Positions 47,688-56,553 of a stretch of 64,000 nt of DNA are shown one piece after another. Made by a program: the position numbers and the translations under genes. The notes under the pieces were generated by a model that was given only the letters and a program-made list of their open reading frames with translations, was not told the origin of the DNA and ran no database searches. The stretch is from Mycolicibacterium vinylchloridicum. GTDB taxonomy: Bacteria; Actinomycetota; Actinomycetes; Mycobacteriales; Mycobacteriaceae. The DNA is taken from the NCBI RefSeq assembly GCF_013404075.1, contig NZ_JACBJQ010000005.1, positions 124,001-188,000 on the forward strand. Direction: 5' to 3'. Every line of letters starts with the position of its first letter. The first letter of the stretch is position 1.

Positions 47688-47733
47688 GCAAGCCAGTATG
47701 CGGCAACTGGCTATTGATGGGCAAGCCAGTTGC
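47688..47733. promoter_or_regulatory. MocR operator region
   Basis: GCAAGCCAGT occurs at 47688-47697 and again at 47721-47730. GCAACTGGCT (47703-47712) is the exact inverse of AGCCAGTTGC (47724-47733). The mixed direct and inverted repeats fit the multi-site binding of MocR regulators between the divergent genes. Confidence 0.68.
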
Positions 47734-47750
47734 TCGAAAGGATGGCTGTC

Positions 47751-47918
47751 ATGAGTACCTGGTTTTCTCGAGTGGCCCACCGGCTGGCGGCGTTACTGGA
47801 CGCCGATCACGGCCCGTGGAATCCGACAACGACCGGATGGGATGACGTCGACGCCGATGCCCGTCGGCTGCGTGGTGACCTCGACGCGCTGCGCGTCCGG
47901 TTCTCCGACCACCGGTGA
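47751..47918 (+). CDS. small hypothetical protein (55 aa)
   Basis: A 55-residue protein starting MSTWFSRVAHRLAALLDADHGPWNP, then an acidic helix (WDDVDADARRLRGDLDAL). GAAAGGA lies 8 bases before this ATG; an ATG three codons upstream lacks spacing. Its stop overlaps the GTG start of the YczE-type gene by four bases, so it is translated with it. The N-terminal helix is amphipathic. No family recognised. Confidence 0.6.
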   Translation: MSTWFSRVAHRLAALLDADHGPWNPTTTGWDDVDADARRLRGDLDALRVRFSDHR

Positions 47919-48628
47919 CGGCGACGCTGCGCGGAACCGCGCTGCTGATCGGACTGGCCTGCTACGGCCTCTCGATGGCCATGATGGTGCGGGCCGGTCT
48001 GGGCTTGGACCCGTGGGACGTATTCCATCAGGGCCTGACGCTGCACACTCCGATGACGATCGGCGTGGCCTCGGCGGTGGTCGGTGTCGTCGTCCTGTTG
48101 CTGTGGATTCCGCTGCGGAACTCCCCCGGCATCGGGACCGTCGCCAACGTCGTCGTCATCGCAATCACCGTCGACGCCGGCCTCGCAGTGCTCTCCGCGC
48201 CCGAGTCGATGCCGGCCCGGATCGCCCTGATGCTGGGGGCAGTCCTGCTCAATGCAGTGGCCACCGTGTTGTACGTGGGCGCCGGGCTGGGGCCGGGGCC
48301 TCGCGACGGGTTGATGACGGGATTGGTTGCGCGGAGCGGTCTTTCGGTGCGGTTGGTGCGCACGGCGATCGAAGCGACCGTGCTGGGGGCGGGCTGGCTG
48401 CTCGGCGGCAGCGTCGGCGTCGGGACCGTCATCTACGCGTTCGGGATCGGACCGATGGTTCAGCTGGTGCTGAGGCTGACACCGACGCCGATCCTGGCCG
48501 TCAGCGGCTGGGCGCACATCGTCGGACACACCCGAAAACGCAACGACCCAACACGTGCGGACGAAGACGAATACGGCACGATGGTGCAGTGCCCGACGCC
48601 GCCGACGAGGTCGACCCCGACCTGCTGA
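47915..48628 (+). CDS. YczE/YitT-type membrane protein
   Basis: A 237-residue membrane protein with five to six helices: GLACYGLSMAMMVRAGLGLDPWDVFHQGL is the characteristic opening of the YczE family, with a second GAGLGPGPRDGLMTGL. Function unknown; the family regularly accompanies MocR regulators and may move a vitamin-B6-related or amine compound. The 3' end overlaps the GTG start of the ABC ATPase by 40 bp in another frame. Confidence 0.82.
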   Translation: MTATLRGTALLIGLACYGLSMAMMVRAGLGLDPWDVFHQGLTLHTPMTIGVASAVVGVVVLLLWIPLRNSPGIGTVANVVVIAITVDAGLAVLSAPESMPARIALMLGAVLLNAVATVLYVGAGLGPGPRDGLMTGLVARSGLSVRLVRTAIEATVLGAGWLLGGSVGVGTVIYAFGIGPMVQLVLRLTPTPILAVSGWAHIVGHTRKRNDPTRADEDEYGTMVQCPTPPTRSTPTC

Positions 48629-49428
48629 TCGACTTCCGGAGAGTCTCGCTGCGCCGCGGGGGACAGGTCCTGGTCGGACCCGTCACCTGGCAGGTCGAAC
48701 TCGACGAACGCTGGGTGGTGATCGGCCCCAACGGTGCCGGAAAGACCTCGCTGCTGCGTATCGCCGCGGCCATGGAACACCCATCGTCCGGCACCGCCCA
48801 CGTGCTCGGTGAGCGGCTCGGCCGAACCGACATGTCCGAACTACGCCAGCGGGTCGGGCTCAGCAGCTCGGCGCTGTCCCAGCGGGTGCCCGACGGCGAG
48901 GTGGTCCGCGATCTGGTCGTCTCGGCCGGCTACGCCGTGCTGGGCCGCTGGCGGGAGAGCTACGAGGACGTCGACTACGAGCGAGCGGTCGACACGCTGG
49001 AAAGCGTCGGGGCCGAGCACCTGGCCGAACGCACCTACGGCACCCTCTCGGAAGGCGAACGCAAACGGGTGCTGATCGCACGCTCGCTGATGACCGATCC
49101 CGAACTGCTGCTGCTCGACGAACCGGCAGCCGGGCTCGATCTGGGCGGTCGCGAGGAGCTGGTGTCCCGGCTGGCCGATCTGGCCGCCGACGCCGACGCG
49201 CCGGCGCTGGTGCTGGTCACCCACCACGTCGAGGAGATCCCGCCCGGCTTCAGCCACTGCCTGATCCTGTCCGAGGGCCAGGTGGTGGCCGGTGGGTTGC
49301 TGCATGACACGCTGACATCGGAGAACCTGTCCACCGCGTTCGGGCAATCGATCGCGCTGGACAACATCGATGGCCGCTACTTCGCCCGGCGCGTGCGCAG
49401 TCGCGCGGCCCACAGGAGGCGATTGTGA
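48589..49428 (+). CDS. ABC transporter ATP-binding protein (Rv3041c-like)
   Basis: A 279-residue ATPase. Walker A is GPNGAGKTS, a Q-loop-like segment follows, the signature is LSEGERKRV, Walker B LLLLDEP and the switch His in VTHHVEE. The pattern is the stand-alone ModF/YlmA-like type with no permease nearby, so it may not be a transporter ATPase. The GTG start lies within the previous gene. Its stop overlaps the Nudix start (GTGA), forming an operon. Confidence 0.88.
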   Translation: MPDAADEVDPDLLIDFRRVSLRRGGQVLVGPVTWQVELDERWVVIGPNGAGKTSLLRIAAAMEHPSSGTAHVLGERLGRTDMSELRQRVGLSSSALSQRVPDGEVVRDLVVSAGYAVLGRWRESYEDVDYERAVDTLESVGAEHLAERTYGTLSEGERKRVLIARSLMTDPELLLLDEPAAGLDLGGREELVSRLADLAADADAPALVLVTHHVEEIPPGFSHCLILSEGQVVAGGLLHDTLTSENLSTAFGQSIALDNIDGRYFARRVRSRAAHRRRL

Positions 49429-50252
49429 GCGACGACAAGCCCGAACCGCTGCCGATCCGCCCGGCGGCGACGGTGATGTTGATCCGGGATACGCCAGCGG
49501 ACGGTGTCGAGGTCTTTCTCATGCGCCGGCACCGCGCGATGGAGTTCGCCGGTGGCGTGATGGTATTTCCCGGCGGCGGGGTGGACGATCGCGACCGCAA
49601 CTCCGACATCGCCTGGTACGGGCCCGGCCCCGACTGGTGGGCGCAGCGGTTCGGTATCTCCGAGGACCTCGCCGAGGCGCTGGTGTGCGCCGCCGCGCGC
49701 GAAACGTTCGAGGAGTCCGGCGTGCTGTTCGCCGGGCCTGCCGACGACCCCGACGGCATCGTCGCGGATGCGTCGGTCTACGCCGAGGTTCGCGCGGCAC
49801 TGGTCGACCGCAGCCTGTCGTTCTCGGAATTCCTGCACCGGGAAAACCTGGTGCTGCGGGCCGACCTGCTGCGGCCGTGGGCCAACTGGGTCACCCCCGA
49901 AGAGGAGCGCACCCGCCGCTACGACACGTACTTCTTCGTCGGCGCTCTTCCCGACGGTCAGCGCGCCGACGGCCACAACACCGAATCCGAACAGGCGGCA
50001 TGGACCAGCCCCGAAGCGGCGCTGGAGGATTTCGCCGAGGCTCGCTCATTCCTGTTGCCGCCGACCTGGACCCAACTGGACTCGCTGGCCGGGCGTACCG
50101 TCGGCGAGGTGCTGGCGCTGGACCGCCAGATCGTGGCAGTACAGCCCAATCTCGCCGTGCACGGCGGTAATTGGGAGATCGAATTCTTCAACAGCGATCG
50201 CTACAACGCCGCCCGTAATCGCCGCAGCCCGGCGAGCCACGGCGGGGACTGA
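49425..50252 (+). CDS. Nudix hydrolase (Rv3040c-like)
   Basis: A 275-residue Nudix protein. The domain opens [10 protein letters not shown] and the Nudix helix is [14 protein letters not shown], separated from the GGG start of the box by a long insertion ([19 protein letters not shown]...), typical of the NUDT19-like coenzyme-A-type group. The substrate is uncertain, perhaps acyl-CoA or another nucleoside diphosphate derivative. GTG start overlapping the ABC gene's stop. One base separates it from echA17. Confidence 0.88.
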   Translation: MSDDKPEPLPIRPAATVMLIRDTPADGVEVFLMRRHRAMEFAGGVMVFPGGGVDDRDRNSDIAWYGPGPDWWAQRFGISEDLAEALVCAAARETFEESGVLFAGPADDPDGIVADASVYAEVRAALVDRSLSFSEFLHRENLVLRADLLRPWANWVTPEEERTRRYDTYFFVGALPDGQRADGHNTESEQAAWTSPEAALEDFAEARSFLLPPTWTQLDSLAGRTVGEVLALDRQIVAVQPNLAVHGGNWEIEFFNSDRYNAARNRRSPASHGGD

Positions 50253-50253
50253 C

Positions 50254-50967
50254 GTGCGCGAGTTCGTCAGCATCCACGTCGGCGAGCAGCACCCCGGCGT
50301 CGGGGTGTTGCTGGTGTCCCGGCCGCCGACCAACGCGCTGACCCGGCAGACCTACCGGGAGCTGATCTCGGCCACCGCCGAGCTGGCCGAGCGCGCCGAC
50401 ATCACCACCGTCATCCTGTTCGGCGGGCACGAGATCTTCTCCGTGGGCGACGACGTCCCCGAACTGCGCACGCTGAACCGCGCCGAAGCCGAGGCCGCCG
50501 ACTTGCTGCGCCGCCAGGCGATCGATGCGGTCGCCGCGATCCCCAAGCCGACGGTGGCCGCCATCACCGGCTACGCCCTGGGCACCGGACTGAGCTTGGC
50601 GCTGGCCGCCGACTGGCGGGTCAGCGGCGACAACGTCAAGCTCGGCGCCACCGAGATCCTGGCTGGCCTGGTCCCCGGCGGGGGTGGCGCGCAGCGGCTG
50701 GCCCGAGCGATCGGTCCGGCCCGGGCCAAGGACCTGGCCTTCAGCGGCCGATTCGTCGACGCCAAGGAATCGCTGGCGATCGGGCTGATCGACGAGATGG
50801 TGGCCCCCGACCACGTCTTCGACGCGGCCGCGGTGTGGGCGGGCCGGTTCGTCGAGGCCGCCCCGAGCGCGCTGGCCGGCGCCAAGGCGTTGATCGACGG
50901 CGGGCTCGATGCCGGTGAGCAGGCGCAACGCTACGGTCAGGTCTTCGCCGCCGGCGATGGCAGTTAG
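50254..50967 (+). CDS. echA17: enoyl-CoA hydratase/isomerase family protein
   Basis: A 237-residue crotonase. The first oxyanion-hole strand is [10 protein letters not shown] and the second [18 protein letters not shown], followed by [20 protein letters not shown]. It would hydrate or isomerise an acyl-CoA; the neighbouring Nudix hydrolase may act on CoA compounds. GTG start one base after the Nudix stop, in the order of Rv3040c-Rv3039c. The symbol follows synteny. Confidence 0.88.
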   Translation: MREFVSIHVGEQHPGVGVLLVSRPPTNALTRQTYRELISATAELAERADITTVILFGGHEIFSVGDDVPELRTLNRAEAEAADLLRRQAIDAVAAIPKPTVAAITGYALGTGLSLALAADWRVSGDNVKLGATEILAGLVPGGGGAQRLARAIGPARAKDLAFSGRFVDAKESLAIGLIDEMVAPDHVFDAAAVWAGRFVEAAPSALAGAKALIDGGLDAGEQAQRYGQVFAAGDGS

Positions 50968-50976
50968 GCTGCCCTG

Positions 50977-51945
50977 ATGACGACGATCGACCCCGCCCCG
51001 CAGCCGCACGCCACGGCCGAACAGGTGGAAGCGGCGCTGAAGGACAGCAAACTCGCCCAGATCCTCTACCACGACTGGGAGGCCGAGAGCTACGACGACA
51101 AATGGTCGATCTCCTACGACAAGCGCTGCGTGGACTACGCCCGCAATCTCTTCGATGCCACTGTGCCGCCCGAGGAACTGCGTGAGCTGCCCTACGACCG
51201 TGCGCTGGAGCTCGGCTGCGGCAGTGGCTTCTTTCTGCTCAACCTGATCCAGGCCGGAGTGGCCCGGCGCGGTTCGGTCACCGACCTGTCGCCGGGCATG
51301 GTCAAGGTCGCCACCCGCAATGGCGAGAACCTGGGCCTGGACATCGACGGTCGGGTCGCCGACGCCGAAGGCGTTCCCTACGAGGACGACACCTTCGACC
51401 TGGTCGTCGGTCACGCTGTCCTGCACCACATTCCGGACGTCGAGAAGTCGCTGCGCGAGGTCGTCCGGGTGCTCAAGCCAGGCGGCCGGTTCGTGTTCGC
51501 CGGCGAGCCGACCAGCGTGGGCAACACCTACGCGCGGTCGCTGTCGACGCTGACCTGGCGGGTGGCCACCAACGCCACCAAGCTGCCCGGCCTTCAGGGC
51601 TGGCGGCGGCCGCAAGCCGAGCTCGACGAATCGTCGCGCGCCGCGGCGCTGGAGGCGGTCGTCGACCTGCACACCTTCGACCCCGACGACCTCGAGCGGA
51701 TGGCCCGCAGCGCCGGCGCCGTCGACGTGTCGACCACGACCACGGAGTTCACCGCCGCGATGCTGGGCTGGCCGCTGCGCACCTTCGAGGCCGCCGTGCC
51801 GCCCGGCAAACTGGGCTGGGGTTATGCCAAGTTCGCGTTCAACAGCTGGATCGGCCTGAGCTGGGTCGACGACAACGTCTGGCGCCGCGTGGTGCCCAAG
51901 GGCTGGTACTACAACGTCATGATCACCGGGGTCAAACCGTCCTGA
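50977..51945 (+). CDS. class I SAM-dependent methyltransferase (Rv3038c-like)
   Basis: A 322-residue methyltransferase. SAM motif I is LELGCGSGFFLLNL, then VADAEGVPYEDDTFDLVVGHAVLHHIPDVEKSLREVVRVLKPGGRF, the typical ubiE/type-11 sequence of motifs II-III. The N-terminal WEAESYDDKWSISYDKRC helix is common in small-molecule or lipid methyltransferases. It begins 9 bp after echA17. Its TGA overlaps the apparent start of the next gene (CTGA). Confidence 0.9.
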   Translation: MTTIDPAPQPHATAEQVEAALKDSKLAQILYHDWEAESYDDKWSISYDKRCVDYARNLFDATVPPEELRELPYDRALELGCGSGFFLLNLIQAGVARRGSVTDLSPGMVKVATRNGENLGLDIDGRVADAEGVPYEDDTFDLVVGHAVLHHIPDVEKSLREVVRVLKPGGRFVFAGEPTSVGNTYARSLSTLTWRVATNATKLPGLQGWRRPQAELDESSRAAALEAVVDLHTFDPDDLERMARSAGAVDVSTTTTEFTAAMLGWPLRTFEAAVPPGKLGWGYAKFAFNSWIGLSWVDDNVWRRVVPKGWYYNVMITGVKPS

Positions 51946-53123
51946 CCTTCGGGCGCGACGACGTCACCTACCTCGGCAGTGACGCCGGTGCGGCGGCGCT
52001 GGCCGAGGTTGCCCGCTACCCCCTGACCGACGCCAGCCGACTGCCCGATGTCGCCGCCATCCGCGCCCGGTTCGGCGAGCGTTCTGTTGCCCTGATCGAG
52101 ACCACCCTGCTGCGCCGCAAGGCCGTCGCCAAGCTCGGCGAGCTGGCTGACGTGTCCGGGTGGCTGTTCACCGACGAGGCGCTGCAGCAGGCCACCGCCG
52201 CGCCCGTCGCCCGGCACCGGGCCGTCCGGCTGGCCGGTGCGGTGGTGCACGACGCGACCTGCTCGATCGGTACCGAGCTGGCCGCTCTGCGTTCGTCGGT
52301 GGCGGTGCTTCTCGGCAGCGATATCGACGAAGTCCGGCTGGCCATGGCCCGCCACAACGTGCCCGACGTGGTGCTGTGCCGCGCCGACGCGCTGCACCCG
52401 GTCACCAGGGACGCCGTCGTCCTGCTCGACCCGGCGCGCCGATCGGGCGGACGGCGCCGCTTCGACCCGAGCGCCTACGTCCCGGCGCTGGACGGCCTGC
52501 TCGACGCCTATCGCGGACGGGCCACCGTCGTGAAATGCGCGCCCGGAATCGATTTCGAGGCTGTCCGGCACTTGGGCTTCGACGGCGAGATCGAGGTGAC
52601 GTCGGCCGGCGGCTCGGTGCGGGAGGCCTGTCTGTGGTCGGCCGAGTTGGCCACCCCGGGAGTGCGCCGCCGGGCCTGTGTGCTGGACCGCGACGAGGTC
52701 GTCACCGACGCGGATCCCGACGACTGCCTCGTGGGCCCGGCCGGCCGGTGGATCATCGACCCGGACGGGGCGATCGTGCGGGCCGGGTTGGTGCGGCACT
52801 ACGCCGCGCGGCATGGACTGTGGCAGCTCGATCCCGACATCGCCTATCTCAGTGGCGATCACGTGCCTGCCGGCGTCCGCGGTTTCGAAGTGCTCGACGA
52901 ACTGCCGCTGCGCGAGAAGGTACTGCGCCACGCACTCGCTCAGCATGACTGCGGTCAGCTGGAGATCCTGGTGCGCGGTGTGGACGTCGACCCCGATGCG
53001 TTGCGGCGGCGGCTGAAGCCCACGGGCAACACCGCGATATCGCTGGTGATCACCCGAATCGGCTCCGGCGCAGGCGAACGCACTGCTGCGTTCCTGTGCC
53101 GACCGTCCGCCGCAGCCCGATAG
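51942..53123 (+). CDS. THUMP-like / class I methyltransferase-fold protein (Rv3037c-like)
   Basis: About 393 residues. Coding-like sequence begins right at the previous stop: TFGRDDVTYLGSDAGAAALA..., then DATCSIGTELAALRSSVAVLLGSDID (a SAM-pocket-like loop), LLDPARRSGGRRRF and a C-terminal domain. The conserved N-terminus has no in-frame ATG, GTG or TTG before the GTG at 52152. The only candidate at the 5' end is a CTG overlapping the TGA of the methyltransferase. Either CTG is used, or the start is 52152 and the protein is 323 residues. Function unknown; the DPAR motif resembles those of nucleic-acid methyltransferases. Confidence 0.7.
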   Translation: MTFGRDDVTYLGSDAGAAALAEVARYPLTDASRLPDVAAIRARFGERSVALIETTLLRRKAVAKLGELADVSGWLFTDEALQQATAAPVARHRAVRLAGAVVHDATCSIGTELAALRSSVAVLLGSDIDEVRLAMARHNVPDVVLCRADALHPVTRDAVVLLDPARRSGGRRRFDPSAYVPALDGLLDAYRGRATVVKCAPGIDFEAVRHLGFDGEIEVTSAGGSVREACLWSAELATPGVRRRACVLDRDEVVTDADPDDCLVGPAGRWIIDPDGAIVRAGLVRHYAARHGLWQLDPDIAYLSGDHVPAGVRGFEVLDELPLREKVLRHALAQHDCGQLEILVRGVDVDPDALRRRLKPTGNTAISLVITRIGSGAGERTAAFLCRPSAAAR

Positions 53124-53183
53124 CGCGGGTACGCTGGCCTCGACGGCTACGGTGCCGTCGCACAGCGCGAGGACGATCAACGA

Positions 53184-53873
53184 ATGCGCATTCTCACCCT
53201 GACAGCTCTGGCCGTGGGCGTTCTGCTGGGCGAGCAGACCGTGGCGGTCTCCAGCGCCGCGACCGACTGCGTGGCGCTCGGCGGAGCGGTCGAGGCGGAC
53301 AACATCTGCCATGTGCACAGCACCGGACCGAGCTACACCATGGATTTGCGGTTCCCCACCAACTACGCCGACGAGCAGGCCATGCTCGACTACCTGGCGC
53401 AGAACCGCGACGGATTCACCAACGTCGCCCAGACGCCGGCTGCGCGAAATGCACCGTACGAAATGGACGTCACCACACAATCATTCACATCCGGACCGCC
53501 CACCGGCGGCACCCAGAGTGTGGTGCTCAAACTCTTCCAGGATGTCGGTGGCGCGCACCCGACGACCTGGTACAAATCGTTCACCTACGATGTGGCGCAC
53601 CGCAAACCGGTCACCTTTGACACCCTGTTCGCGGCAGAGGCCAATGCCGTCAACGCGATATTCCCGATCGTGCAACGGGATCTGGAGCGCCAGACCGGTC
53701 TGACCGGTGTCATTGCCACCAGCGATGGGCTCGACCCGTCGCACTACCAGAACTTCGCGGTCACCAATGACGCGGTGATCTTCTTCTTCAGCCAGGGCGA
53801 GTTGCTGCCATCGGATGCCGGCGCCACATCGGCCTCGGTACCGCGGACGGCGCTGCCCCCGCTGGCCGTGTGA
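53184..53873 (+). CDS. secreted DUF3298/TB22.2-like protein
   Basis: A 229-residue exported protein. The signal peptide (ILTLTALAVGVLLGEQTVAVSSA) ends near residue 26, followed by a YTMDLRFPTNYADEQAMLDYLAQNRDGF segment and a C-terminal DUF3298/RsiV-like domain (KPVTFDTLF...AVTNDAVIFFFSQGELLP). Ortholog of Rv3036c (TB22.2). Role in the envelope unknown. It is the last backbone gene before the arsenic island, which meets it tail-to-tail. Confidence 0.88.
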   Translation: MRILTLTALAVGVLLGEQTVAVSSAATDCVALGGAVEADNICHVHSTGPSYTMDLRFPTNYADEQAMLDYLAQNRDGFTNVAQTPAARNAPYEMDVTTQSFTSGPPTGGTQSVVLKLFQDVGGAHPTTWYKSFTYDVAHRKPVTFDTLFAAEANAVNAIFPIVQRDLERQTGLTGVIATSDGLDPSHYQNFAVTNDAVIFFFSQGELLPSDAGATSASVPRTALPPLAV

Positions 53874-53878
53874 TCCCT

Positions 53879-53902
53879 GCCCGGCTTACTGGCGGGCCGG
53901 GC
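53879..53902. terminator. hairpin between TB22.2-like and oxidoreductase genes
   Basis: GCCCGGC (53879-53885) and GCCGGGC (53896-53902) form a seven-pair GC stem across the oxidoreductase stop codon. It has no T-run, so it is a weak bidirectional terminator candidate at the island border. Confidence 0.4.
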
Positions 53903-55310
53903 GAAGTCGGCTCGCCAGTTGATGTTTGCTCACCCAGGCTTGGGCAGCCATCTGTGTGGCATCCCAGGGTGAGCCAAGGGGCGGGGTGTATGCGAGGTCG
54001 AGCTCGCTGAGCGCATCGACGGTCATGGTGTGGAACAGGGCGGTCGCGTAGGTGTCGACGCGTTTGGATACTTCGGCGCTGCGGTGGCCGATGAGTTGGG
54101 CGCCGAGGAGTTGGCCGGTGGTGTGGTCGCCGGTGATGCGAATGTGGATGGGCGTGGCGCCGGGGTAGTAGGCCTTGTGGTCGTCAGGTGTAGCGGTGGT
54201 GCTGACTGGTTTCCAATCGCGTTGTACTGCTCTGGCTTCGTGTTCGCGGAGGCCGGTGCGGGCGGCGACTAGATCAAAGACTTTGACGACTTGGGTGCCG
54301 AGGCTGCCTGCATAACGAGCGTGGCCGCCGATGGCGTTTTCGCCTGCGACGCGACCCTGTTTGTGTGCGGTGGTGCCCAGCGGCAGCCAGGTCAGGCCGA
54401 GCAGTCGGTGGTGCGTGTGCACGCAGTCTCCGGCGGCGAAGACATCCGCCAGGTTGGTGCGCATGGTGTCATCGACTGCGATGGCCCCTTTCGCGCCGAG
54501 ATCTGCTCCAGCGTCGCTGGCCAGTTCCGTATCGGGTCGTACGCCGACGACGACGAGGACGAAATCAACAGTGCGGCGCAAAAGTTCTCCGTCATGCTCA
54601 GCTGTGACCGTTACGGCGCCGCTGTCGGTGCGGCTGATGGCGGTGACAGCGGTGTCGGTCAGCACTTCAACACCGTTGCGTTCGAGTTCGCCGCGGACCA
54701 GCCAGCCGAGTTCGGGGTCGACGGTCGGTAGCACTTCGGGCAGGGCTTCGATCTGGGTCACGGCGATGCCGCGGATGGTGAGCGCTTCGGCCATCTCCAG
54801 ACCGATGTAACCGGCGCCGATGATGACCGCGGTGGCCGGATTGCGTTGCTGCAGTGAGTCCATGACAGCGAAGGTGTCACCCATGGAATGCAGCAGGTGC
54901 ACGCCATCCTCGGCGCCCAGGGCATCGGGTCCGCTCAGTCCGGTGATAGGTGGCCGCGCGCTGACGGCGCCCGTCCCGACCACCAGGGCGTCATAAGCCA
55001 GCTGGTCGGGCCGCCCGTCCGGGCTGAGGACGTCGAGGGTGTGGGCATCAACATTGATCCGAGTTGCGCGCGTGTCGGTCAGTACGCGCATGCCGGTCGC
55101 GGCCAGATCCGCTGCGGTGCGGTGAGCGAGGTTGGTCCAGTGGGTGACCTCGCCTGAGACGTAGTAGGGGATACCGCAGATGGAGAAGTTGGGGTATGCG
55201 TCGGCCACCACGACGGTGACCTCAGTGGTGGGGTCGAGTTCGCGGATGCGCAGGGCCGCACTGATGCCGGCGTCGCTGCCGCCGACCGCGATGATATGGC
55301 GAGACGCCAT
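53886..55310 (-). CDS. FAD-dependent NAD(P)-disulfide oxidoreductase of the arsenic island
   Basis: A 474-residue flavoprotein of the CoA-disulfide reductase/NADH oxidase group. The FAD site is AVGGSDAGISAALRI, the redox cysteine lies in NFSICGIPYY (Cys45), the NAD loop is VIIGAGYIGLEMAEAL, and VFAAGDCVHTHH and a dimerisation domain follow. Related genes recur in actinobacterial ars operons, possibly in thiol or arsenical redox chemistry. GAGGAG precedes the ATG. It is the last gene of the ArsR-MIP-oxidoreductase unit, 33 bp after the channel gene. Confidence 0.86.
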   Translation of the reverse strand: MASRHIIAVGGSDAGISAALRIRELDPTTEVTVVVADAYPNFSICGIPYYVSGEVTHWTNLAHRTAADLAATGMRVLTDTRATRINVDAHTLDVLSPDGRPDQLAYDALVVGTGAVSARPPITGLSGPDALGAEDGVHLLHSMGDTFAVMDSLQQRNPATAVIIGAGYIGLEMAEALTIRGIAVTQIEALPEVLPTVDPELGWLVRGELERNGVEVLTDTAVTAISRTDSGAVTVTAEHDGELLRRTVDFVLVVVGVRPDTELASDAGADLGAKGAIAVDDTMRTNLADVFAAGDCVHTHHRLLGLTWLPLGTTAHKQGRVAGENAIGGHARYAGSLGTQVVKVFDLVAARTGLREHEARAVQRDWKPVSTTATPDDHKAYYPGATPIHIRITGDHTTGQLLGAQLIGHRSAEVSKRVDTYATALFHTMTVDALSELDLAYTPPLGSPWDATQMAAQAWVSKHQLASRLRPARQ

Positions 55311-55343
55311 GACGGGGCTCCTCGAAAGTGGGGTTGGTGTGGG

Positions 55344-56093
55344 TCAGACGGAGTCGCGGGGGTGGCTGTCGGCGTGGGGGTGGGGAACGACGACGTCGTC
55401 GGCGTCGGCGGCAATGTCGGGGTACAGCGTGGCGATGAGTGCCAAACCGATTAGGGCCCCGACGATTTGGGCGATGATGAAGCCTGGCGCTGAGCTGGGT
55501 GCGATACCCGCGAACGTGTCGGAGAAGATCCGGCCGATGGTCACGGCGGGGTTGGCGAACGACGTCGAGCTGGTGAACCAGTAGGCGGCGCCGATGTAGG
55601 CGCCGACGGCGGCGGCGGACATTCCGGCGCGGCCAGTGCGGGCCAGCGCGAAGATCAGCGCGATGAGGCCTGCCGTGGCCACGACTTCGCCGACGAGGTG
55701 TCCGGTGGTGATGCGGTCCTTGGTCGCGATCTCGAAGACCCGACGGTCGAACATCAGGTTGGCCAGCCAGGACCCACAGATTGCGCCCGCGATTTGGACA
55801 GCGCTGTAGGCGACGGCGTCGCGGGTGCTGATGCCGGTGCCGGCCCTGCGCCCCAGGAGCCAGTCGGATGCGGTGACCACCGGGTTGAAGTGAGCACCGG
55901 AGACCGGTCCGAACAGCAGGATCAGGACCGCCAGTCCGAAGACGGTGGCTGTCGAATTCTCCAGGAGCTGCAGCCCGACATCGCCCGGGGACAGCTGCGC
56001 GGCGGCGATCCCGGAGCCCACCACGACAGTGACCAGCAGTGCGCTGCCGACGAATTCGGCCACGAGCCGTCGAAGTAGGCCGATGGTTTCCAT
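55344..56093 (-). CDS. MIP-family channel (AqpS/aquaglyceroporin-like)
   Basis: A 249-residue six-helix channel. The two pore half-helices carry FNPVV (NPV in place of the usual NPA) and ANPAVT, with GSGIAAAQLSP after helix 1. In Sinorhizobium, AqpS in an ars operon lets arsenite leave the cell, and a similar role is inferred here, because no ArsB or Acr3 gene is present. The ATG overlaps the ArsR stop (ATGA), so translation is coupled. The C-terminus is His/Asp-rich. Confidence 0.85.
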   Translation of the reverse strand: METIGLLRRLVAEFVGSALLVTVVVGSGIAAAQLSPGDVGLQLLENSTATVFGLAVLILLFGPVSGAHFNPVVTASDWLLGRRAGTGISTRDAVAYSAVQIAGAICGSWLANLMFDRRVFEIATKDRITTGHLVGEVVATAGLIALIFALARTGRAGMSAAAVGAYIGAAYWFTSSTSFANPAVTIGRIFSDTFAGIAPSSAPGFIIAQIVGALIGLALIATLYPDIAADADDVVVPHPHADSHPRDSV

Positions 56094-56449
56094 CAGCCAA
56101 CCCCGACCAAATTGTCGGTGCCAAGCACGGTTGAAAGCTGTTGCAGTGCTTCGGGAATCACACGGTAGTACACCCACGAGCCACGCCGTTCGCTGTCGAT
56201 GAGTCCGGCGGTTCGTAGCACCTTGAGGTGGTGGGAGATCGTGGGCTGGCCCACCGTGATGCCTTCGGAGATTTCGCAGACGCATGCCTCGCGGCCGCTA
56301 TGGCTGGCGATAATGCTGAGCAGCCGCAGGCGAACCGGATCGGCCAACGCTTTGAGCATCCCCGCCAGCTCGGCCGCGGCGGGAGCGCTCAGTGGCTCGC
56401 GGACCAGCGGTGCGATTTCGCAGCAGCCGGGGTCGGACGAATTCGACAC
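56093..56449 (-). CDS. ArsR-family repressor A
   Basis: A 118-residue winged-helix repressor: LKALADPVRLRLLSIIA, recognition helix TVGQPTISHHLKVLRTAGL and wing RRGSWVYYRV. Candidate As(III) cysteines are a CC pair near residue 9 and CVC in REACVCEIS at the start of the DNA-binding domain. GTG start; an out-of-frame ATG lies 4 bp upstream. It leads the MIP-oxidoreductase operon behind its own palindrome. Confidence 0.9.
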   Translation of the reverse strand: MSNSSDPGCCEIAPLVREPLSAPAAAELAGMLKALADPVRLRLLSIIASHSGREACVCEISEGITVGQPTISHHLKVLRTAGLIDSERRGSWVYYRVIPEALQQLSTVLGTDNLVGVG

Positions 56450-56452
56450 CCA

Positions 56453-56472
56453 TCGATATTGACAGTTATCGA
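56453..56472. promoter_or_regulatory. ArsR-type operator A
   Basis: TCGATATTGACAGTTATCGA has exact six-base arms (TCGATA/TATCGA) and an eight-base spacer, three bases upstream of the repressor's GTG. This close position suits autorepression. Confidence 0.6.
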
Positions 56473-56506
56473 ATCAGGTCACAAGGAAACAACGCGTGAA
56501 CGAATT

Positions 56507-56541
56507 CCCGGGGACCAGCTGGCGCGCCGCCGGTCCCCGGG
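56507..56541. terminator. hairpin between ArsI-like and ArsR genes
   Basis: CCCGGGGACC (56507-56516) and GGTCCCCGGG (56532-56541) are perfect ten-base arms, 12 bp beyond the ArsI-like stop. It probably ends or attenuates the ArsI transcript before repressor A. Confidence 0.6.
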
Positions 56542-56553
56542 TTTATGCGGGGC

